Below, in pieces: positions 8,715 to 17,266 of a stretch of 64,000 nucleotides of DNA. The stretch covers positions 603,001 through 667,000 of the forward strand of contig NZ_JANCTC010000002.1 of the NCBI RefSeq assembly GCF_024297145.1, written 5' to 3'. Source of the DNA: Mesorhizobium sp. LMG 17147 (lineage in GTDB: Bacteria > Pseudomonadota > Alphaproteobacteria > Rhizobiales > Rhizobiaceae). The stretch's first letter is position 1. Every line of letters starts with the position of its first letter. A model generated the notes under the pieces. It was not told the DNA's origin, made no database searches, and was given only the letters and a program-made list of their open reading frames with translations. Made by a program: the position numbers and the translations under genes.

Positions 8715-9073
8715 GTTACAGGGCCAAGCCGGTTCGCATCCGGACATCATTCCACGCAACTGCGCCTCGAAATGATGTGTTCGCCACAGTGTTCACGTAT
8801 TAAGGCGGACGGTAACAGATCGTGTTTCGAGCTGGCGCCAAAACATGATCTAAACCAGCGGTTTACCAAGATATCCGGCGCAATATTTTTGGCGGGATAT
8901 CGCCACCGTGTTACCGCATTTCGGCTTCAATAAGCGATGATTAACCATTAGGATCGATATTCGGATGCACACACCACGCATCCGTTTGGTCAAATCCGGG
9001 GACAAAACGGCAGCCTGCAAGGCCTTTTGATTTGAACAGAATCGAACGACACGAAAACGGGCGGCATTATCAC
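8715..9073. other. Intergenic region, no gene identified
   Basis: About 360 bases separate the response regulator from the DUF882 gene. The part from 8870 to 9000 is A+T-richer than its surroundings and probably contains the promoter of the downstream gene. I see no strong terminator hairpin with a T-run and no credible coding frame. Confidence 0.4.
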
Positions 9074-10918
9074 ATGAGCGTCTGGCCGAGATGGCTGGCA
9101 GCGGTGATTGTTGCCGTGGGGTTCCTTGCAGCGGCGGCAACCGGCGCCAGCGCCGAGACACGTTCGCTGAAGCTCTATCATCTCCACACGCATGAAAAGG
9201 CGGAGATCGTCTACAAGCGCAACGGCCGCTACGATCAGGCGGGCTTGCGAAAGATCAACATCATCCTGCGCGACTGGCGTCGCAACGAGCCGACCAAGAT
9301 GGATCCGCGCCTGCTGGATCTGGTCTGGGAAGCGTACCGGGAGAGCGGCGCCACCGATTACATCCAGGTCGTCTGCGGCTATCGTTCGCCGGCCACGAAT
9401 TCGATGCTGCGCAGCCGCAGCAGGGGCGTCGCCGAGAAGAGCCAGCACATGCTCGGCAGGGCGATGGATTTCTACATTCCCGGTGTCCCATTGAAGAAGC
9501 TGCGTGATATCGGCCTCAGGATGCAGGGCGGCGGCGTCGGCTACTATCCCAGCTCCGGCTCGCCCTTCGTGCATATGGATGTCGGCAATGTGCGCCACTG
9601 GCCCGGCATCAGCCGCCAGGAACTGGCGCGCGTGTTCCCCAACGGCAAGACGCTGCATGTGCCGAGCGACGGCAAGCCGCTGCCGGGTTATCAACAGGCG
9701 CTCGCCTCCTACAAAGCCCGCAAGGGCGCCGGCGCGCCTGCCATTGAACTGGCCAGCGCAAGCGGCGGCAAAAAATCCCACGGGTTCCTGGCAGCCTTGT
9801 TCGGCGGTGGCGACGACGAGGCGGACGACAGCGCCGATGTGGCGATGGCCGAGCCGGCACCAAAGCCCCGTAACGTGAAGCCGGCGCCGTCCGCCAAGAG
9901 CAGCAACCTGCCTGGTATTGCCATCGTGGCGCCTCAGGATGCCAAGCGCGCCGAGATTCCGGAAGTCGCCGATGCTCCGGCGCCTGAACCGGAGAACGAC
10001 ACGCCGGAGACGATCATCGCGGCATTGCCGGCGCGCAGCATTCCGCTGCCGGATTTTGCTCCGCGTCCGAAGACCGACGTCGGCGCTCAGCCGCCCGAAA
10101 ACGTTCCGTTCGGCGTGGCGGATGCGGCTGGATCGACTGAACAGGCGGTGGCGACCGCGCAAGCGCCGGCAAGCGTGGCGCCGGCAAATGTTCCGTTCGG
10201 CATGGCAGACGCGTCTGCTGCGGCCGGCTCGGTGCAGGTCGCGGCAAACAACATTCCCGTGCCGAGCTGGCGGCCCGATCATTCGCTGCCGGCCGACCTG
10301 TCGCCGGCGGGTCTTGCGCCGCAGGACAAGCAAGTGTTGCTGGCGCTGGCGAGTGCGGCAGAGCGGAGCAACACCGCCACCGACGCATTCTCGGTATTGC
10401 CGTCGGCGCGGCCCGACACTTCCCAGCCCGACGAGGTCAAGGCCGTTCTGGAAAGGGTCAGCGCGACCGACGAATACAAGGTCGCATCGCTTTCCGAGCA
10501 AGCATCGGTGTTCGAGGAACCGGCTAGCGACGACCGGGCATCGAACGACGGGGCATCGCCGCGCGAGGCCATCGTTGCCCGCCCGGCCGGCTCCGATCCG
10601 GCTGCCGTCATCGGTGCAGGCGTGAAGACCACACGCAAGGAACCCAGGGCAACCGCCCGCGACCTGAAACCCGGCCCCAAGCCGGTGGTGGTCGCCGCCG
10701 CGCCGCAGGCCGCCCGTTGGGCGCTGCACAGCGGTGAGTATGTAGCAACCGTTTCAGATGCGACAACGGCGCCGCGCTACGCCTACGACTTCGTCCGTAC
10801 GGCGCCAAGCGAGGTCTATACGGTAGGCTTCCAGCCGGGCAACGAGATGGCCGACGCCAACCGGTTCACCGGCAAGGCCGTCAAGTTCATGTCGGTGGCA
10901 CGCTTCAAGACCGAGTAG
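9074..10918 (+). CDS. Exported DUF882 (YcbK-like, peptidase M15-type) protein with long repetitive C-terminal tail
   Basis: The 614-residue product starts with a Sec signal peptide (residues 1-28, ending GASA). A DUF882/YcbK domain follows (about 30-190), related to M15 D,D-carboxypeptidases: VCGYRSPATN, SQHMLGRAMDFYIPG and FVHMDVGNVRHWPG hold the presumed zinc-ligand His and Asp residues. It therefore likely acts on peptidoglycan in the periplasm. The remaining 400 residues are Ala/Pro-rich and repeat a motif of the form NVPFG-ADA and NIPVPSWRPD, which suggests a disordered or wall-associated tail. I used the ATG giving a clean signal peptide, not the TTG 14 codons upstream. The gene lies just upstream of the tRNA-Gln integration site. 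Confidence 0.82.
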   Translation: MSVWPRWLAAVIVAVGFLAAAATGASAETRSLKLYHLHTHEKAEIVYKRNGRYDQAGLRKINIILRDWRRNEPTKMDPRLLDLVWEAYRESGATDYIQVVCGYRSPATNSMLRSRSRGVAEKSQHMLGRAMDFYIPGVPLKKLRDIGLRMQGGGVGYYPSSGSPFVHMDVGNVRHWPGISRQELARVFPNGKTLHVPSDGKPLPGYQQALASYKARKGAGAPAIELASASGGKKSHGFLAALFGGGDDEADDSADVAMAEPAPKPRNVKPAPSAKSSNLPGIAIVAPQDAKRAEIPEVADAPAPEPENDTPETIIAALPARSIPLPDFAPRPKTDVGAQPPENVPFGVADAAGSTEQAVATAQAPASVAPANVPFGMADASAAAGSVQVAANNIPVPSWRPDHSLPADLSPAGLAPQDKQVLLALASAAERSNTATDAFSVLPSARPDTSQPDEVKAVLERVSATDEYKVASLSEQASVFEEPASDDRASNDGASPREAIVARPAGSDPAAVIGAGVKTTRKEPRATARDLKPGPKPVVVAAAPQAARWALHSGEYVATVSDATTAPRYAYDFVRTAPSEVYTVGFQPGNEMADANRFTGKAVKFMSVARFKTE

Positions 10919-11001
10919 GCCGCGCTCGGCACCTCGCGCGGCTGCCTCCACGCCGACACTGGCTTCCTTCATCCCGGGATGCTAACCAGCGGTCAGCGTT
11001 C

Positions 11002-11075
11002 TCCCGCTTCGTCTAATGGTAGGACAGCGCCCTTTGAAGGCGTGAATCGTGGTTCGAGCCCATGAGCGGGAACCA
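11002..11075 (+). tRNA. tRNA-Gln(TTG), integration target of the island
   Basis: A full cloverleaf can be drawn: acceptor stem TCCCGCT/AGCGGGA, D arm GTC/GAC, anticodon stem GCGCC/GGCGT with loop CTTTGAA (anticodon TTG, reading CAA), a T arm, and an encoded CCA. From inside the anticodon stem to just past CCA, this sequence is repeated at 49949-49996. The 3' part of the present gene therefore came from, or was restored by, the integrated element. The base at 11059 is C here but T in the distal copy, and it lies in the T loop. Confidence 0.95.
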
Positions 11076-11076
11076 G
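11029..11076 (+). repeat. attL: 48-base direct repeat within tRNA-Gln
   Basis: The repeat begins GCCCTTTGAAGGCGTGAATC and ends GGGAACCAG. It matches 49949-49996 at 47 of 48 positions, with the single difference at 11059 (C) versus 49979 (T). Tyrosine recombinases commonly use the anticodon-to-3'-end part of tRNA genes as their core site. Confidence 0.92.
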
Positions 11077-11183
11077 AAATTACCGTTTAGAATCAAAATC
11101 TTACATGTCTGCCAATTTCCGCCGTCCAACTTCAACATAACATTACCTTAAATACAGGCGGTTGTTCCGTCGCGCGACTGGCA

Positions 11184-11549
11184 ATGCGTCCGCTGCTTGA
11201 GTCGACACCCCTGAGGAAGAAATACCATGCTGGTCTGGACGAGAACGCCGCGGGCCGCGCGCTCATGCGGCGCATGATGGAGGCGAGCGGAATTGATCCT
11301 GGTCCGGAGGACACCGCGCCGGAAGCGAACCTCTATCTGAAGCATGTCCCGTCGATTGACATCAGTGCGGAGCCAGGGAAGAGCGTCAGGCGCCGGCTGG
11401 TCGAGATCACCGCCTGGGGTATGGTTGCGTTGCTGGGGCTAAAAGTGGCGGGTGTGGGGTCGGGACGAGTACGCCTACGACCCAGTCGTCCAAGTAGCCG
11501 GCTTCCTGCGGTCGGACGCCTCCGCTGTGAACCTCTCAAGGTGTCGTAA
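11184..11549 (+). CDS. Weak hypothetical ORF at the island's left edge
   Basis: The 121-residue frame begins MRPLLESTPLRKKYHAG and has no recognisable domain. Residues 24-50 are charged and could be helical. The C-terminal third is Arg/Ser-rich and overlaps the end of the RelA/SpoT relic on the other strand, so it may be a shadow or a gene fragment. I see no convincing ribosome site. It is listed because nothing else explains 11,080-11,475. Confidence 0.22.
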   Translation: MRPLLESTPLRKKYHAGLDENAAGRALMRRMMEASGIDPGPEDTAPEANLYLKHVPSIDISAEPGKSVRRRLVEITAWGMVALLGLKVAGVGSGRVRLRPSRPSSRLPAVGRLRCEPLKVS

Positions 11550-12568
11550 GAAAAACCGTGTGTCCGCAAAATAGTTCGGGTAGGCTTTGTGCAACTCCGA
11601 AACTGAGTACGCCGACACCAGCACCACCTGGTTATTGGTATTCTCAAATTCTCTTTCACGACTGGCTACAATTCGTCTCGCCTCGGCGAAGTTCTCCCGC
11701 TCGAAGGTGGTTACGACCACTTCTGCATTGTCGGGCTTGAGTTCGAGTACGTACCAAAGGTTCTCACCGTGTTGATCTCCTTGCAGGTAGCTTGTAACAC
11801 GCGAAAACGATTGTAGCTTCGCGACCACATCCAGCGACTTCGCGAGAGACTTGAGCTCGTCGCGAATCGTAAATAGGTCGTGGGAGACGTTTGTTGGTAG
11901 CGGGGTACCCTCAAGAAACGAGTGTGACGCTGACGCGCGAGGAGAAAGAAGCGGCGCCAGTTTTCTCGTCCGCCTCCAAACTTTAACATCTCGCCCGTGA
12001 ATGCGTCGACAGTTTCGACGGCAGTCGCCCAAGCGTGCTGAAGCCTGGTTCGCAGCTGCAACTCAATTCGCAGCTTATCCCAGGGCGATGAAGATGCCCT
12101 GCCATGGTAGCGATACATAAGGTGCACTCCGCGGTAGCCGTCCCCCTTTGGCAAATCAACATAATTCTTTGAGTGGCTTAGCTCGTGCTGTAGTGGGTTC
12201 CGGCCATAATGATCCACCAGATCGTGAAGGCTTTCGATGCTGTCGACAATTGCACGGCAACCGCCGACATCCTGCATTTGAGAGAGTTGCATAGACGAAT
12301 TTCTTCGCAACTTCCGAAGTATCGAGTCGAGCCGTTTAAGCCTCTGGCCCGTCGATGCGACTGGATCTATCGAGCGAGCACGGTTGCGGAGCGTCATGTG
12401 AAGTGCGTTCAGCGGATAGCTGTGGGAAGCTCGATGGTTCAGCATTACTGAAAACGATTCACCTACAGCGGCTGCCAGGTCGTCTGTTGCCCCTGAAAAA
12501 CCCGAGGTCAGACTCCTGCCGGCCTTGTCGACACGATTTAGTGAATGGAGCGGTTTTTCATAGGCCAT
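11475..12568 (-). pseudogene. RelA/SpoT nucleotidyltransferase-domain protein, frameshifted
   Basis: The 5' frame encodes a RelA/SpoT synthetase core: MQDVGGCRAIVDSI, then LPKGDGYRGVHLMYRY and IELQLRTRLQHAWATAVE. These match the conserved 'DiaG-R', 'GYRs-H' and 'E-Q-RT---HawAe' motifs. Near 11,934 the reading frame changes: WRRFFLLA continues naturally as SASHSFLEG only in the next frame, which then carries the typical C-terminal VLVSAYS--ELHKAYPNYFADT. Two extra bases (or one missing) in a GCGCG stretch explain this. Intact relatives are (p)ppGpp or (p)ppApp synthetases, or toxins that pyrophosphorylate tRNA, often in defence loci. It is divergent from the HNH gene, with a 130-base shared upstream region. 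Confidence 0.8.
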
Positions 12569-12698
12569 CAAAGCGAATCACATTGAGCCGGCGGTGGCGT
12601 CCTTTAGCGTTTCAAAAAGCTGGCGGAAAGCAAAGACACGGCAGGTATTTATGATATGAGGACAGCATAGGCGCCAGAAGAGGCCTACCGGGGGAACG

Positions 12699-14288
12699 AT
12701 GGCCACGAACGTAGTAAATCTCGACGCACTTATTCCGCGCGAGGACTTTTTCATTGAAGGTGGCGGCGATCGACCCGGAGGAAGTGGCCAGGAACGCATC
12801 GACATCCACCACCTCGACAACCACTTTTTTGCCACGCGGCTCCGGAAACCTGACTTCCAGCGGGAGACGGCGGACTGGACGCCGGACAAGGTTGTCGACC
12901 TCATCAGGTCATTCGTAGACGCCGAGCTGATTCCTGCGGTCATCCTGTGGTCGGCGGGAAACTTTTCATTTGTGATCGATGGCGCTCATCGTCTGAGCGC
13001 CCTTCTTGCTTGGGTGTTGGATGATTACGGCGATAGCCGCAAATCGCTTGATTACTTCGGCGGACGTGTTTCGGACGACCAAAGGCGCATTGCCGACCGC
13101 ACCCGCAAGCTCGTCAAGGCTTCTGTGGGCAGCTATGGCGAGTACGTCGGCGCGCGGAACAACCCCGGCGCCCTGCCACCACCTATGCAAATCCGTTACA
13201 ACAACCTCGCCAAACAATATGTCACCGCGCAGTGGGTGCCCACTGTCGATCGCGAGGTGGCCGAAAAATCGTTCTTCAAAATCAATGAGGCGGCAACACC
13301 CATTAATCCGACTGAGAAAAGGATACTCCGGTCAAGAAAATCGGCCAGCGCCATCGCGGCAAGAGCAGTGACTCGTGCCGGCACTGGGCATCAGTATTGG
13401 TCGCCATTCAATCCAATTAAGCAAACCCGTATCAAGGAGCTGGGGAAGAGCATCTATCAAGCGTTGTATGAGCCGCCAATCGATGAAGGCCCGGTACGGA
13501 CGCTGGATTTGCCAGTGGCAGGGAAGGGCTACAACGCCTTGCCGTTCGTTTTTGACCTCATCAACCAGGTCAACAAGGTCGCAGTCCCAGATGGGAAACG
13601 GAAATCCGAGCCCAGCTTACCAGAAGAGACGGACGGGGCCGAGACCATTCATTACCTGGAGAAAACCAATAAGCTCATCGAGCGGATCACTGGCGACCAG
13701 TCCAGCTCTTACGGGCTCCACCCGGTCGTTTATTTCTACACCCGCACCGGCGCCTTTCAACCGTCTGCGTTCTTCGCAACGTCTCGCTTCATCGACGGCA
13801 TCATTAGCTCGGGGAGGGTTCGGGAATTCCTAGCTTCGCGGGCCAAGTTCGAAGCTTTCCTGCTTCACCACAAGGAGCACGTCAGTCTTACCGTTCACAA
13901 GTTCGGTGCCGGTGAGCGAAGCGTCCCGCAGCTGGTGCTCTACTTGTCGACCGTACTGCTTGCCTTTCAGACCGGGAAAACCGGGGAGGAGATCCTTGCC
14001 CAGTTTTCGGAAGACCCGAACTTTCAGTACGTGCTACCGGCCAAGCCGCCATTGCTTCGAGGCCCAAACGAAGCGTCGGAGAAAAAGAGCGGTTTCAACA
14101 AGGGCACCAAATCGGCCGCGTTCATCAATACCGCCGTCGCCGGCGCGCCGAAGTGCGGGCTGTGTGGTGCGATGGTTCACAGAAACTCAATGCACATTGA
14201 CCATAAGCACCGGGTTCGTGAGGGCGGAGGCAATGCATTTGATAATGCCCAAATTGCCCACCCGATATGCGACTCTGTCAAAAGCTAA
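12699..14288 (+). CDS. ParB/Srx-like (DUF262/DGQHR-type) protein with C-terminal HNH endonuclease domain
   Basis: The 529-residue product combines two modules. The N-terminal part (about 40-130) holds PDFQRETADW and FVIDGAHRLSALLAW. This is the D-G-x-x-R signature shared by DUF262 (GmrSD), DGQHR and ParB/Srx-like nucleotide-binding domains. The C terminus (about 480-529) is an HNH nuclease: a Zn-binding CGLC, MHIDHKHRVREGGGNAFDN and HPICDS supply the catalytic His and Cys/His ligands. GmrSD-type relatives restrict modified phage DNA, so a defence role is plausible but not shown. The RelA/SpoT relic lies divergently upstream. Nothing in the frame looks broken. Confidence 0.75.
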   Translation: MATNVVNLDALIPREDFFIEGGGDRPGGSGQERIDIHHLDNHFFATRLRKPDFQRETADWTPDKVVDLIRSFVDAELIPAVILWSAGNFSFVIDGAHRLSALLAWVLDDYGDSRKSLDYFGGRVSDDQRRIADRTRKLVKASVGSYGEYVGARNNPGALPPPMQIRYNNLAKQYVTAQWVPTVDREVAEKSFFKINEAATPINPTEKRILRSRKSASAIAARAVTRAGTGHQYWSPFNPIKQTRIKELGKSIYQALYEPPIDEGPVRTLDLPVAGKGYNALPFVFDLINQVNKVAVPDGKRKSEPSLPEETDGAETIHYLEKTNKLIERITGDQSSSYGLHPVVYFYTRTGAFQPSAFFATSRFIDGIISSGRVREFLASRAKFEAFLLHHKEHVSLTVHKFGAGERSVPQLVLYLSTVLLAFQTGKTGEEILAQFSEDPNFQYVLPAKPPLLRGPNEASEKKSGFNKGTKSAAFINTAVAGAPKCGLCGAMVHRNSMHIDHKHRVREGGGNAFDNAQIAHPICDSVKS

Positions 14289-14745
14289 CCTACGCCCTTT
14301 TTTGTCTTCCGTTACTTCTCCCAGCCGCTCCCATGGGCCACCAAGTCAAGGCTCCCTCGTCGATCGAAGTAATTTGAGCCATAGCAGGACGCCCAGCTTA
14401 ATCTCCTATGTACTCCCACTGCTGGGCTTCGGCGACGATCCGGAGCGTTCGGGAAACTAAGGGTCCGCCTGCCAAATCCAGCAATGGCCAGCGGACCCTT
14501 TCAGCGCATGAAGGGACTATTTATGCGCCGAATCTCCTCCCGGAGATGACGCTACCAACTACAAAGAGGCTGCGGCTGTTCCCGCCGCGTCCTGTGCACC
14601 GGACCATTGCGCAGGCAGGCCAGACTTAAGTCTGACGGTCTAGTTGTCTAAGCCGCATCGAGGAACGTTCCTTGGTTGGCTCGCGTTTAGGTGAGCTTGG
14701 CGCGATGAAGCTGCGTCCTGGCAAAATCTCAACAAGGAGACGGCT
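14289..14745. other. Intergenic region, no gene supported
   Basis: Short open frames run through this stretch on both strands, but none has family-like content or a clear ribosome site. The downstream DUF1236 gene has AAGGAG (14730-14735) before its start, so its promoter should lie in the right part of the gap. Confidence 0.35.
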
Positions 14746-15045
14746 ATGAGAATGCATCTTTCCACCGCAGCCGCGGGATTTCTGCTGCTGGCCGGCATCG
14801 GTGCCGCTGCCGCGCAGGACGTGATCATCGAACCGCAGCAGGAAACGGTCATCAAGGAATACGTGAAGAAGCAGCCGCTCGCTTCGGTGAAGATTCCTGG
14901 AGTGGAGCTCAACATCGGCTCGCCCCTTCCGGACACAGTCGAGCTTCATGAAGTCCCCAACGTCAAATACCGCTATGTCGTCGTCGACGGACGAACCGTC
15001 TTGGTCGATCCGGGTACGCGCAAGATCGTCAAGGTCTACGACTGA
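14746..15045 (+). CDS. DUF1236 periplasmic protein
   Basis: The 99-residue product has a signal peptide (residues 1-23, ending GAAAAQ). A single DUF1236-like domain follows: GSPLPDTVELHEVP, then YRYVVVDGRTVLVDPGTRKI. That 'P--v-l---P-----Y-y-vv-gr-vlVdP-tR-iv-v' pattern is characteristic of these small rhizobial periplasmic proteins, whose function is unknown. AAGGAG lies 10 bases upstream of the ATG. A strong terminator follows the stop by about 18 bases, so it is a single-gene transcript. It looks like a chromosome-type gene carried inside the island. Confidence 0.85.
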   Translation: MRMHLSTAAAGFLLLAGIGAAAAQDVIIEPQQETVIKEYVKKQPLASVKIPGVELNIGSPLPDTVELHEVPNVKYRYVVVDGRTVLVDPGTRKIVKVYD

Positions 15046-15062
15046 CACGAACTCTGCACGCG

Positions 15063-15098
15063 AAGCCCGCCGCACCGAGAGGTGCGGCGGGCTTTTTT
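15063..15098 (+). terminator. Rho-independent terminator of the DUF1236 gene
   Basis: AAGCCCGCCGCACC and GGTGCGGCGGGCTT form a perfect stem around a GAGA tetraloop, followed by a run of T. The 14-bp stem and U-run make it a textbook intrinsic terminator. Confidence 0.93.
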
Positions 15099-15223
15099 GT
15101 TGTTCTTGGTGGAACACTCGCCTGCGACCATGGTTCGATCAAGCAGCACCGTGCCGCCAGGTCGGGCGATTGGAACTCGCCGAAGATTAGGGCATTCGCC
15201 GGGCTGGCTTCCCACAATTCGAA

Positions 15224-15577
15224 GTGGTCGACGGCAACACTGAGCTTGCTACTTTCGAGGACCCTGTCGAGGCGTTCAAATTCATCCGAGAGCGAGGCGC
15301 TCGTGTCTGGTTGGATTGGGACCGAACCGTCATAGGCGGGGAAACGGCGCCATACGACTTTACCGCGAGTTTTCTGCAGTCTTCCGTCGGGCGCATCTTG
15401 AAGAACCAGTGGGGTTCTCGCGAAGGAACCTGGTCGTGGTCGATCTCGACCTCCGATCCGCGCTTACGCCTTCACGGCGGGCAGCAAGGAACGGCCGGCA
15501 CGAGAGGCGAGGCGGTCTTTGAGCTCGAACGTGAGTTCACGCGGTTCATTGCCGAGACTGAAAAGTACCTGTGGTGA
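15224..15577 (+). CDS. Hypothetical protein, about 117 residues
   Basis: The frame starts at a GTG and gives a soluble alpha/beta protein, with FEDPVEAFKFIRERGARVWLD near the N terminus and a helical C terminus (EAVFELEREFTRFIAETEKYLW). Amino-acid composition is balanced and the frame is the only long one on this strand here, which favours real coding. The start is uncertain and no strong ribosome site is visible. I recognise no family. Confidence 0.45.
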   Translation: MVDGNTELATFEDPVEAFKFIRERGARVWLDWDRTVIGGETAPYDFTASFLQSSVGRILKNQWGSREGTWSWSISTSDPRLRLHGGQQGTAGTRGEAVFELEREFTRFIAETEKYLW

Positions 15578-16177
15578 TGCCGCGACGGTTTTACAATTCG
15601 ACCGTAACCCTTTGACATCATACAAGCGACTTTTCGCTTGTTTTACGGGGCAAGTCATTGGAATCGGCCCGAAAGGGCTAGATTCCCAAGCTGAACGCAA
15701 ACGTTGTTTATGGCTCAACACGGCCGAATATTTCGCCACGTTCTGTCAAATGTCAGCCGATTAGCTGCTCTACAGCGTGTCAAGCAAATTCATTTAGTAG
15801 CGGAGGTCGATTAGTCCCGACAGAGCGCGTACATCGAAATATGAAAAGGTTTCACTACACCTGGGGGGTGACTCGAGGCGGAAGCCTACTTCACAACCAA
15901 ACAAGTCAGCCCGCTATCATCTGAAGAATGAATGCGAGCTAAAGAATGCCACCGTGTTCATAGATCAATACGATCTCGACGCCGCAGAGCTTGCAGACTG
16001 TTGGTGAAAGATAACATTAAAAGCATAGCATGCCCCCCCCCGCGTCGGGGTTTCTGCTTGCAAGAAAAGGTGGCCGCTTGTGTCTTTAATAGTTCAATTC
16101 TTTTTGAGTGGACAGTCTTGCGGTCTCAAGTAAAGTATGCAAAATTACTTAGTCAACTGGGCTAGGAGCTAATAACG
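15578..16177. other. A+T-richer gap of 600 bases, no gene supported
   Basis: This stretch is visibly less G+C-rich than the flanks and contains a run of nine C at about 16033. Short frames exist but look random. A+T-richness just before 16178 suggests a promoter for the small gene that follows. Confidence 0.4.
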
Positions 16178-16441
16178 ATGGAAATTCGGGGTCCCTGGTT
16201 TGTGGGAGAGATTGAGACGGCGCTACGTGTGTCAGGAGGACCTAACAAGTTTGTCGCATACATTTTCCTGACAGGCAATGAGCCGGACGCTCGTTTGGAG
16301 GTATCAGGGCAGCACGTTGATGACATGGTCGGCGTGGGATTTATGCGAGTCTACAGCAACAATGAGGGCGTGTTAGACCTCACTCCCAATAAGAAGCTTT
16401 CGATAGCATTTGCTAGAGAGGAATTGGGTGGAACTGATTAG
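16178..16441 (+). CDS. Small hypothetical protein, 87 residues
   Basis: The product begins MEIRGPWFVGEIETAL and is predicted as beta-rich (AYIFLTGNEPDARLEVSG, then MRVYSNNEGVLDLTPNK). TAGGAG lies 9 bases upstream of the ATG, and a strong hairpin follows the stop within 12 bases, so it reads as a complete single-gene unit. Codon use is A+T-richer than in the flanking chromosome, in line with horizontal origin. No family is recognised. Confidence 0.6.
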   Translation: MEIRGPWFVGEIETALRVSGGPNKFVAYIFLTGNEPDARLEVSGQHVDDMVGVGFMRVYSNNEGVLDLTPNKKLSIAFAREELGGTD

Positions 16442-16452
16442 ACTACGCCATA

Positions 16453-16483
16453 AGAATCCCCAGTCAATTTGACTGGGGATTCT
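16453..16483. terminator. Hairpin terminator without T-run
   Basis: AGAATCCCCAGTC and GACTGGGGATTCT form a perfect 13-bp stem with an AATTT loop, 11 bases after the stop of the small gene. There is no U-tract, so it may work with Rho or only protect the 3' end. It could act on both strands. Confidence 0.65.
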
Positions 16484-16559
16484 CAACTTCATGTTAATTG
16501 ACGAGTTTCTTGTGCTTACCATGGCCGCCTCGCTGTTCAGCGTGGAGATCGTTGCAAAC

Positions 16560-17066
16560 ACCGCACACGCACAGGACTCGCGCGGGCCGCCTAGTTTTCA
16601 TTCCCTGGCAAGGCGAGAATTTGAGATAGCCGGTACTGTCCAGTTGAAGAACGCGCGAGGTCTTTGAGTGTGTGAGCCCTGGCGCTCGGTGCCTCAATTG
16701 CAGCAAGGGCGTTCTCAGTGATTTTGTCGATCGCTCTGGTCCAGGAGAAGTGACGGATACTCTCCATCACGATCTTGGTGCGCGGTCGCCATTTGCCGGC
16801 CGCTAGGAAGCTCTTGAGGGCTTCGGGGAACGTCGGGGCTTCTTTGGGTGCCGGCGGGCTTCCCAGGGCCACCGGCGCCTTCTTACGGGCGTCTGCGAGG
16901 CCAAGGTCGGGGTAATTGCCGATAATCTCCTGTACGCGTTTCTCACGCGGCCCCTTGACTACCAGCTACGTTTTGCGGTTCGTTCCCACCCGGATGGCGA
17001 AGCCGAGTGTCTTTGTGTCAAAGTACGTCCCTTCGGGGAAGAGAGCGCACGGCTAAGTCGGTGAAC
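16560..17066 (-). pseudogene. Decayed tyrosine integrase, N-terminal part
   Basis: Read on the minus strand, a frame starting near 17,065 gives PEGTYFDTKTLGFAIRVG and then NRKT, an in-frame TAG (16966-16968), then LVVKGPREKR and GNYPDLGLADARKKA. This is the DUF4102-like arm-binding N terminus of P4-type integrases. After it come FPEALKSFLAAGKWRPRT and RAHTLKDLAR, matching the core-binding domain. The continuation (FFNW, then GYLKFSPCQGM) is spread over the other two frames. No catalytic domain remains. It marks an older integration event, distinct from the intact integrase at the right end. Confidence 0.75.
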
Positions 17067-17192
17067 ATTTTTTTCACAGAAATTGCACCCCTTTCTTATG
17101 TGCTTGGGTGCGCGTCTGTGAATAACTATGCACCCTTGATCCCTTGCTGCGCAAGGCTTTGAGGCTGATAGCGGGACAGTATGTTGCGCTAT

Positions 17193-17260
17193 GCGGGTAT
17201 GATGTAATGGTAGCTTGTCAGCTTCCCAAGCTGACAATGCCGATGGTTTTTCAACCTGCT
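17193..17260 (+). pseudogene. Degenerate tRNA-Gly(CCC)-like sequence
   Basis: GCGGGT and ACCTGC can pair as an acceptor stem, TCAGC/GCTGA forms a 5-bp anticodon stem, and the 7-base loop TTCCCAA holds the anticodon CCC. TAATGGTAG, a typical D-loop sequence, is present. The T arm is poor (GATGGTTTTTCAACC lacks a normal TTC-A loop) and no CCA follows. It lies 7 bases beyond the stop of the convergent methyltransferase gene. It may be a tRNA relic captured by a former element or an element-borne tRNA-like RNA. Confidence 0.5.
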
Positions 17261-17266
17261 GCGGAG

